DNA of 11,602 bases. Origin: Bacillota bacterium (GTDB taxonomy: Bacteria; Bacillota; Clostridia; Oscillospirales; Ruminococcaceae). The notes below the pieces were generated by a model. That model saw only the letters and a program-made list of their open reading frames with translations. It was not told the origin of the DNA and searched no databases. The stretch is from the NCBI GenBank assembly GCA_023413185.1, contig JAEZQD010000084.1, positions 1-11,602 on the forward strand, in the 5' to 3' direction. Below are positions 7,346 to 11,602 of this stretch, piece by piece (within the stretch, counting starts at the first letter, position 1; each line of letters starts with the position of its first letter). Both the position numbers and the translations under genes were made by a program.

Positions 7346-8233
7346 TCACTCTTTCCCAAATAAAATATGGATATTTAGCTTACCGTTATGATAACGAGCG
7401 CTTATAGAACCGTTCATTTGTTCCGTAAGCGTTTTTGCGATGGAAAGACCAAGACCTGTTGATTTTTTTGCTGCCTCAACCGTATAAAAGCGATCAAACA
7501 ACTTGCCAACCTGTATCTCGTCAAGCTGTGACGCACTGTTTTCAAAATCAATCTCCCCAGCTTCGCTAAGTGTAATCTCCAAATCACCGTCGCTGTATTT
7601 TATGGCATTTGTAATAATGTTCCCAAAGATGCGGGACAGGGCCTCACGATCAAGCCTACGTAGAATTTTGCATTTCGGCATTGTTATTACCGGAGTAATT
7701 CCACTGTTCTTCAAAGCTGCGTAATAGGCCGAAACGCTTTCTTCCAAAACACTGTTTACTACCACATTTTCAAATCTCATATCAATTGGTGCAGACGCGA
7801 CAATGGAGTAGCGAAACAGCTCCTCCGTGAGCAGCTTCATAGTTTCTGTACGATTCTCAATTACAGCAAGATATCGCTTTACAGCTTCTGGATTATCCTC
7901 TCGCTGCAGCAGATCCAAATAGCCACAGATGGCAGTGAGCGGCGTTCGCAGGTCGTGGGAAATGTTGGTCACGGCTTCCTTCAGCTCGTGATCTCCGTTT
8001 AGATATTGCCTGCGCTGCTTGCGAAGCAAACGCAACTGCGTGTTAATTTCTGAGGCTAGCCGCTTTGCGTGTGGATCATTGGAGGATATGGAGATGAGTG
8101 TATTGGTATCAATAGAAAGATGCTCGGTGAACCCCATGCGGATTTCATCCATGCTTTTATGCAGGATCAGTATCTTCACAACAAGCAAAACGAAAATCAC
8201 GGACAAAATACCGCACAGAATCCAAGGAAGCAT
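7346..8233 (-). CDS. Short one-TM sensor histidine kinase (module 2)
   Basis: A 295-residue kinase with a single clear membrane segment (about 4-24) and almost no extracellular part. A cytoplasmic helical linker (25-85) leads to the DHp domain with H93 in NISHDLRTP, then a HATPase domain with N-box N205/N209, F-box LFDRFY (245-250) and G2 box STGLGLS (258-264). The G1 site reads FENSA rather than DxGxG, a pattern typical of kinases encoded beside lantibiotic- or bacitracin-type ABC transporters. With no sensor domain it probably senses within the membrane or through its transporter. It is last in module 2, 14 bp after the permease stop, with AGGTAATAAA before the ATG. It should phosphorylate the regulator at 10100-10768, whose gene is separated from it by the transporter genes. 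Confidence 0.9.
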   Translation of the reverse strand: MLPWILCGILSVIFVLLVVKILILHKSMDEIRMGFTEHLSIDTNTLISISSNDPHAKRLASEINTQLRLLRKQRRQYLNGDHELKEAVTNISHDLRTPLTAICGYLDLLQREDNPEAVKRYLAVIENRTETMKLLTEELFRYSIVASAPIDMRFENVVVNSVLEESVSAYYAALKNSGITPVITMPKCKILRRLDREALSRIFGNIITNAIKYSDGDLEITLSEAGEIDFENSASQLDEIQVGKLFDRFYTVEAAKKSTGLGLSIAKTLTEQMNGSISARYHNGKLNIHILFGKE

Positions 8234-8247
8234 TTTATTACCTGCCG

Positions 8248-9081
8248 TTACTTTAAATTTTTCCTGCGAAAGGCGAAGATGCCTGCTATTGTCGTGACAA
8301 ACGAGATTACCGCAGAGGATATCAATGACAGGATTGGGCGACCAATCTCAAGGTTTGCCATTAGAATTGCCTGACCACTCGGTAGGCAGTCAATCGAAAA
8401 CTGATATATGGTTCGCGTCATTCCGCTCACATAATTCGGGTTGGGTGTTGGTTCTGCCATCTGCACACTAGTTCCGGACAATATATAGCCGCTGTTTAGC
8501 TCCGGCTCGCCAAGGCTGTTATAGAGTATAGAAGCGGCCACCAGCAATCCTAATGCAAGTAATATAGAAACAACTGTCGTAATTGCCTTGTTTGAAGAAA
8601 GCATACAAAGCAGCGTAAGGATGCCCGTTAATGCCGCCGTAAAGAATACGGAAATCAGGGTGTATAGCAATACTCCTCCGAAACCAATCTTCCAAACGCC
8701 AAAAGTGGGAATGCCCACCAGCCCGCCGATTAGCCACGCGGCGACAAAGCACACACCCGCAGTAAAACAAACAATATAATATGATAAATAAACTTCTGCG
8801 CGCGTACGACCGACAACTATTTTGTTGCGCATGGTGCCCTCGCTGTGTTCCGTTCCTATAAACAGGCTTGTAAAGATGGCACTGAAGAGACCGAGAAGAG
8901 GAGCTAAATTGAAATAATAATCATCCAGCTTCCGTGTATATCCCTCTGCCATCATAGCGGTGGACTGCCTAGAACCGTTCATCATCGTCCATACTGAAAT
9001 AACCAATATGGCGAGCATTCCGATCCAGAAGATCTTATCCTTCCAAAGGCGATGGAATCCCGAAGATAAAAGATTACGCAT
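8248..9081 (-). CDS. ABC-2 type transporter permease (module 2)
   Basis: A 277-residue permease with about six membrane segments (near 17-33, 57-76, 98-122, 131-160, 165-187, 248-271) and an extracellular loop of about 60 residues (188-247) before the last one. The stretch GTEHSEGTMRNKIVVGRTR (77-95) is the basic cytoplasmic coupling region common in BcrB-like and lantibiotic-immunity permeases. The start is ATG 9079-9081, chosen over an upstream in-frame start because GGGAGGTG lies 7 nt before it and because it gives an 8-bp overlap with the ATPase gene. With the ATPase it likely forms an exporter protecting against a membrane- or cell-wall-active peptide. The substrate is not deducible from sequence. 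Confidence 0.87.
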   Translation of the reverse strand: MRNLLSSGFHRLWKDKIFWIGMLAILVISVWTMMNGSRQSTAMMAEGYTRKLDDYYFNLAPLLGLFSAIFTSLFIGTEHSEGTMRNKIVVGRTRAEVYLSYYIVCFTAGVCFVAAWLIGGLVGIPTFGVWKIGFGGVLLYTLISVFFTAALTGILTLLCMLSSNKAITTVVSILLALGLLVAASILYNSLGEPELNSGYILSGTSVQMAEPTPNPNYVSGMTRTIYQFSIDCLPSGQAILMANLEIGRPILSLISSAVISFVTTIAGIFAFRRKNLK

Positions 9082-9988
9082 TCTTGCCACCTCCCACCAT
9101 GCTAACATAATAGTTTTCCAGGCTTTCGTCCCGTTCTTGCACGGTAATAAGCTCACAATTTTCCTTTGACAACGCCAATGTGAGTTGAGAAATGTTTACC
9201 TTTGCGAATACATCTGCAGTAGTATCTGATAGGATTTTATACTCTATTCCCATTTCGTCAAGAACACCTGCTAGTGCTTTTGTAGAAGAAACCTCCACCC
9301 GCATACATTTTCGGCAAGCCGCTTCAAGTTCCTCTGAACTAATTTCTTTCACCATGCGCCCGCTGTCAATAAAGCCATAATGCGTTGCAAGTTTAGATAG
9401 CTCATCAAGAATGTGGCTGGAAATTAAGACGGTGATCTGCTGTTCACGATTGAGCTTCAAAATGAGTTCTCGCATTTCGATAATGCCTTGTGGGTCGAGT
9501 CCATTTACAGGTTCATCCAGAACAAGAAAATCAGGATCACCACAGAGGGCAACAGCGATGCCTAAGCGCTGCTTCATACCAAGCGAAAAGTTTTTGGCTT
9601 TCTTTTTACCGGCGTCCGATAGTCCTACCAGCTCTAGAAGCTCAGGAATTCCTTCCAAAGAGGGTAAACCAAGAACACGGTATTGCTCTTGGAGGTTTTC
9701 CTCCGCAGTCATATCAAGATAAATCGACGGTGTCTCTACTACCGCCCCCATCCGCCTGCGTGATTTCACAATCTCCTGTTTATGGTTGGATACACCATAC
9801 AGCGAATAGTCTCCCGATGTGGGTATCTGCAGCCCGCAGATTAACCGGATTAACGTCGTTTTGCCAGCTCCATTTTTGCCGACAAAGCCGTAGATAGCGC
9901 CCTTTTCGATGCGCATGGATAGCCCGTCCAGCGCTTTGAAGCTTTTATAGTGCTTAGACAGGTTTTCCACGGTCAATACATATTCCAT
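9074..9988 (-). CDS. BcrA-like ABC transporter ATP-binding protein (module 2)
   Basis: A 304-residue ATPase. Motifs: Walker A GKNGAGKTT (37-45), Q-loop region MGAVVETPSIY with Glu85 in place of Gln, signature FSLGMKQR (134-141) instead of LSGGQ, Walker B FLVLDEP (154-160), D-loop GLDP and switch H192. The altered Q-loop and signature, plus the ~80-residue C-terminal extension, match the BcrA/drug-resistance ATPase family (about 300 aa) rather than generic importers. The start is ATG 9986-9988, preceded by AAAGGAGG at good spacing; upstream in-frame codons run through the promoter region. The gene has its own apparent regulated promoter at 10017-10062. It probably energises the permease whose gene overlaps its end, giving bacitracin- or lantibiotic-type resistance by inference. 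Confidence 0.92.
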   Translation of the reverse strand: MEYVLTVENLSKHYKSFKALDGLSMRIEKGAIYGFVGKNGAGKTTLIRLICGLQIPTSGDYSLYGVSNHKQEIVKSRRRMGAVVETPSIYLDMTAEENLQEQYRVLGLPSLEGIPELLELVGLSDAGKKKAKNFSLGMKQRLGIAVALCGDPDFLVLDEPVNGLDPQGIIEMRELILKLNREQQITVLISSHILDELSKLATHYGFIDSGRMVKEISSEELEAACRKCMRVEVSSTKALAGVLDEMGIEYKILSDTTADVFAKVNISQLTLALSKENCELITVQERDESLENYYVSMVGGGKNA

Positions 9989-10014
9989 ATCAATGCCTCC
10001 TTTGGTTGATGGAG

Positions 10015-10031
10015 ATATCGTAGCACGATAT
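10015..10031. repeat. Perfect inverted repeat over the module 2 transporter promoter
   Basis: ATATCGT and ACGATAT pair perfectly around AGC. On the minus strand it contains TGCTACGAT, an extended -10 element. It could be an operator overlapping the core promoter or an incidental symmetry of the -10 region. Confidence 0.6.
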
Positions 10032-10062
10032 GGTAAAGACAATGGTTAAGAAAAAGGTTAAG
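10017..10062 (-). promoter_or_regulatory. Regulated promoter of module 2 transporter genes with direct-repeat box
   Basis: On the minus strand the extended -10 TGCTACGAT (10017-10025) has no good -35. The -35 zone is instead overlapped by a 7-bp direct repeat, CTTAACC-TTTTT-CTTAACC (10044-10050 and 10056-10062; 12-bp period). This layout is typical of promoters activated by OmpR-type regulators, and the adjacent regulator at 10100-10768 is the obvious candidate. The start point would be near 10010, just before the AAAGGAGG site of the ATPase gene. Confidence 0.6.
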
Positions 10063-10085
10063 GTTTTGTAAAGCTTTACGAAACC
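10062..10085. repeat. 24-bp near-perfect palindrome after the module 2 regulator gene
   Basis: GTAAAGCTTTAC (10068-10079) is a perfect 12-bp palindrome; the symmetry extends to 24 bp with one imperfect pair. It lies 14 bp past the regulator's stop and abuts the direct repeat. Having no loop and a T run only six bases beyond, it fits a protein-binding site better than a terminator. Confidence 0.55.
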
Positions 10086-10099
10086 GAATGATTTATTTC

Positions 10100-10768
10100 T
10101 CATTGCAACTTGAACCCAATTCCCCAAACAGCCTCGATGTAATCCTTGTCACCGACCTCGCGTAGCTTTCTTCGAAGATTGCTGATATGAACTTTTAGGG
10201 AACTTTCCATGCAGTCGGGTGTTTCAAGGCTGATGAGCTCCAGCAGCCGTGACTTCGTAACCACCTGAGAGGGATTGAGCATTAGCTGCTTTAGAATGGC
10301 AAATTCCGTTTTGGTCAGCTTAACCGGGATTCCGTTCACTCGGATAGTATGTGCGGCAAAATCCATGACCAAATCCTCAAAGGTCAGCACGGGACAGGTC
10401 CCCATAGCGGAAGCGTTACGAAGCTGTACTGCAATACGAGCAAGTAACTCCTTCATATCAAATGGCTTTGCGATATAGTCCGCAGCGCCACCCATGAGCA
10501 AACCCACCTTGTCGCTTATATCTACCTTGGCACTAACGACGATAACTGGAATTCCTGCAAGCTTCGGCAGGATTTCTTCACCGCTCAAGCCTGGTAGCAT
10601 CAAATCTAGAAGTATCAGTTCGGGACGGTGATTTGACAAGAGCAATAATGCCTCCGTACCGGAATATGCCCGCAGAACGCCATAACCTTCCTTGGTTAGA
10701 ACCTCCTCAAGCATATTTCCGATGCAAACATCGTCGTCAATAATCATTATGCTTTTCATGGATATCAT
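10100..10768 (-). CDS. OmpR/PhoB-family response regulator (module 2)
   Basis: A 222-residue regulator: receiver domain with acidic pocket DDD (11-13), phospho-acceptor D55 in LILLDLMLPG, switch Ser79 in VVSAK and K101 in AKPFD, followed by a winged helix (VKLTKTEFAILKQLMLNP... and the closing IEAVWGIGFKLQ). The ATG at 10766-10768 is preceded 8 nt upstream by AGGAG. It should be phosphorylated by the short kinase at 7346-8233 and to bind the direct-repeat box before the transporter genes. Its own transcription probably starts from the consensus promoter at 11044-11072, giving a long leader, or from a weaker promoter closer in. It has 81 bp plus the transporter promoter between it and the ATPase gene, so the transporter can be induced separately. 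Confidence 0.92.
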   Translation of the reverse strand: MISMKSIMIIDDDVCIGNMLEEVLTKEGYGVLRAYSGTEALLLLSNHRPELILLDLMLPGLSGEEILPKLAGIPVIVVSAKVDISDKVGLLMGGAADYIAKPFDMKELLARIAVQLRNASAMGTCPVLTFEDLVMDFAAHTIRVNGIPVKLTKTEFAILKQLMLNPSQVVTKSRLLELISLETPDCMESSLKVHISNLRRKLREVGDKDYIEAVWGIGFKLQ

Positions 10769-10816
10769 TTTGGAGACTCCTTTGGGTTCTTGTTAGTTTA
10801 TTTAACGAAATTAGAA

Positions 10817-10845
10817 TTTATCCGGGTGTAAGAGCATTAGTTGAA
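10817..10845 (-). promoter_or_regulatory. Weak candidate promoter proximal to module 2 regulator
   Basis: On the minus strand TTCAAC (10840-10845) and GATAAA (10817-10822) lie 17 bp apart, with 3/6 and 4/6 consensus matches. Only its position, about 50 bp before the regulator gene, favours it. The consensus promoter further upstream may serve instead. Confidence 0.22.
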
Positions 10846-10904
10846 TCATAATGGGTAGAAAAACGTACTTTCCGAGTTTCTCATGAATTGTTACGACATA
10901 CATT

Positions 10905-10934
10905 AGCCATGATGTTTAGATGAACATCATGGCT
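10905..10934. repeat. 12-bp perfect hairpin in the module 2 leader
   Basis: AGCCATGATGTT and AACATCATGGCT pair perfectly around a 6-nt loop. In a transcript from the 11044-11072 promoter it would lie about 105-130 nt from the 5' end and 137 nt before the regulator gene. No T run follows it on the minus strand; on the plus strand only TTCT follows. It is a leader structure or DNA dyad of unknown role. Confidence 0.6.
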
Positions 10935-11043
10935 TTCTAAACATAATCCTGCAGTTTGGAATGAAGCACTTTCTTGTTGTTCGACGAGCTGCATATAATT
11001 GCTATAACGTACAATCCCAACTCTTAATATTTCGACTAAATTC

Positions 11044-11072
11044 ATTATAACCTTCCACATTTTTCATGTCAA
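11044..11072 (-). promoter_or_regulatory. Perfect-consensus sigma-A promoter toward module 2
   Basis: On the minus strand TTGACA (11067-11072) and TATAAT (11044-11049) are separated by exactly 17 bp, a full 12 of 12 consensus match. Transcription should start near 11037. The next gene in that direction is the module 2 regulator, about 270 nt away, so the product would be a long-leader mRNA or an independent small RNA. A terminator directly behind it (11081-11113) insulates it from upstream transcription. Confidence 0.8.
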
Positions 11073-11080
11073 TTGATACC

Positions 11081-11113
11081 AAACAAAAAGACCCACAATC
11101 TAAGTCGTGAGCC
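11081..11113 (-). terminator. Minus-strand intrinsic terminator
   Basis: In minus-strand RNA, 11113-11105 (GGCUCACGA) pairs with 11098-11090 (UUGUGGGUC) over 9 bp around a 6-nt loop, followed by UUUUUGUUU. Three of the pairs are G-U, which exist only in minus-strand RNA; that supports the assigned direction. The transcript it ends comes from the right, where no gene is recognisable in the window. Confidence 0.7.
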
Positions 11114-11198
11114 CCAAAATACAATTTATTCTTTTATAGCACTTGCATTCCAATAAATTCTATGCTAAACTGGAAATAATTACAAAAAACCCCCCACA

Positions 11199-11229
11199 GC
11201 ATGCACGTTGATGTCAACAACGCGCATGC
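11199..11229. repeat. Hairpin with GCATGC ends (cluster member 1)
   Basis: The arms 11199-11210 and 11218-11229 match at 11 of 12 positions; the exception is A-C on the plus strand but a G-U wobble on the minus strand. Past it on the minus strand come TGTGGGGGG and six T, so it could be a poor terminator for minus-strand transcription. Confidence 0.6.
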
Positions 11230-11315
11230 ATACGCCGATAAGATGGACAAACATCTTAAAGACTTATGGAAGGTGTTTTGCGTGCTACTATTGTAGCATG
11301 TGGACATACACTTGT

Positions 11316-11361
11316 ACAAGCCTTTTGGATGCTCGTCTTAAAAGACATCCGGAAGGCTTGT
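11316..11361. repeat. Long hairpin with 16-bp arms (cluster member)
   Basis: The arms 11316-11331 and 11346-11361 pair over 16 bp with two G-U pairs on the plus strand, and the loop contains a further TCTT/AAGA pairing. The palindrome CTTGTACAAG (11311-11320) overlaps its left end and TGCTAC/GTAGCA (11283-11298) precedes it. The wobble pairs hint that the functional form is plus-strand RNA. Confidence 0.7.
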
Positions 11362-11397
11362 TATTGCTTGATACGCGTTATGCGTATAAGATAGACA

Positions 11398-11441
11398 CAG
11401 CAACCCGATTCTACGCCTTAGGGTGTAGAATCGGGTTGCTG
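11398..11441. repeat. Long hairpin with 20-bp arms and TTAG loop (cluster member)
   Basis: The arms 11398-11417 and 11422-11441 pair over 20 positions with a single G-U wobble (plus strand), closed by a 4-nt TTAG loop. It is the longest stem in the window. ATACGC/GCGTAT (11371-11387) lies just before it and AAAGC/GCTTT (11449-11461) just after. No T run follows on either side, so it is not a standard terminator. Confidence 0.75.
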
Positions 11442-11602
11442 CAAATGTAAAGCAATGCTTTGCTATGAACCTTGAAAAACGGTAGCAGGAACATTCGCGA
11501 TGCGGTAACATCAAGAATGTGGACAACACCTGTTATTCAAAGAGCATGATAAGCTTGTTAAGCTGTGCGCGGGGGTGGTGAGCCGTCGAAGCGGGTCTTA
11601 GA

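Larger units (their letters stand above)
10769..11602. other. Gene-free right edge with promoter, terminator and hairpin cluster
   Basis: No convincing protein gene is seen in these 834 bases. Short open frames (for example minus 11134-11319, plus 11208-11450) lie across the hairpins, lack ribosome binding sites and have non-protein-like composition. What the region does hold is listed separately: a weak and a perfect minus-strand promoter, a leader hairpin, a minus-strand terminator and a series of hairpins from 11199 to 11463. Confidence 0.6.

Noticed and set aside
11007..11072. Short frame beginning MKNVEGYNEF on the minus strand overlapping the consensus promoter
   Set aside because: It looks protein-like but has only about 21 codons, no ribosome binding site, and its ATG lies upstream of the predicted transcription start.
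11134..11319. 61-codon minus-strand open frame before the 11081-11113 terminator
   Set aside because: Its position is tempting, but there is no ribosome binding site, the composition is unusual and the frame crosses palindromic DNA.
11208..11450. 80-codon plus-strand open frame in the hairpin cluster
   Set aside because: It spans several hairpins, has no Shine-Dalgarno and gives a Cys/Tyr/Thr-rich, non-protein-like product.
11199..11463. CRISPR array or integron attC sites as an explanation of the hairpin cluster
   Set aside because: The hairpins differ in sequence and spacing, with no regular repeat-spacer pattern and no recognisable attC core sites.

Overview
The window looks like a chromosomal accessory region of a low-to-moderate GC Firmicute, most likely a member of the Clostridia. 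This is inferred from strong AGGAGG-type ribosome binding sites, frequent TTG/GTG starts, sigma-A type promoters, and two two-component-system/ABC-transporter modules of the kind Firmicutes use against peptide antibiotics or envelope stress. Nearly all coding capacity is on the minus strand; only an SRAP-family gene fragment and an SRAP remnant lie on the plus strand.

Left edge (1-792): the 3' part of a gene for an SOS-response-associated peptidase (SRAP/YedK-HMCES family), then an intergenic stretch with three hairpins, one a strong 16-bp terminator-like stem. Module 1 (793-6647, minus strand, read right to left): OmpR-type response regulator, two-TM HAMP histidine kinase, an 87-bp gap with a 47-bp dyad that contains the next gene's ribosome binding site, ABC ATPase, a 739-aa protein joining an ABC-2 type membrane domain to an extracellular M1-type zinc metallopeptidase domain, and a six-TM ABC-2 permease. 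Adjacent genes overlap by 4 or 8 bp, so translational coupling is likely.

Middle (6648-7345): the module 1 promoter, a gene-poor stretch, and a degraded second copy of the SRAP 3' end (7029-7190) that has lost the active-site His. Module 2 (7346-10768, minus strand): response regulator, then an intergenic region carrying a direct repeat, two inverted repeats and an extended -10 promoter, then a BcrA-like ATPase, a six-TM permease and a short one-TM histidine kinase. The likely logic is that kinase and regulator sense an envelope-active compound and switch on the adjacent transporter.

Right edge (10769-11602): no convincing protein gene. It holds a perfect-consensus sigma-A promoter (TTGACA, 17 bp, TATAAT) pointing toward module 2, a minus-strand intrinsic terminator just behind it, and a dense cluster of hairpins (11199-11463), two of them with 16-20 bp arms, that no called feature explains.

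The most notable points are the membrane-anchored M1 peptidase/transporter fusion under two-component control, the dyad and direct-repeat control regions before both sets of transporter genes, SRAP 3' ends facing the 3' end of each module, and the hairpin cluster at the right edge. Functions are assigned from motifs read by eye; no database search was possible.
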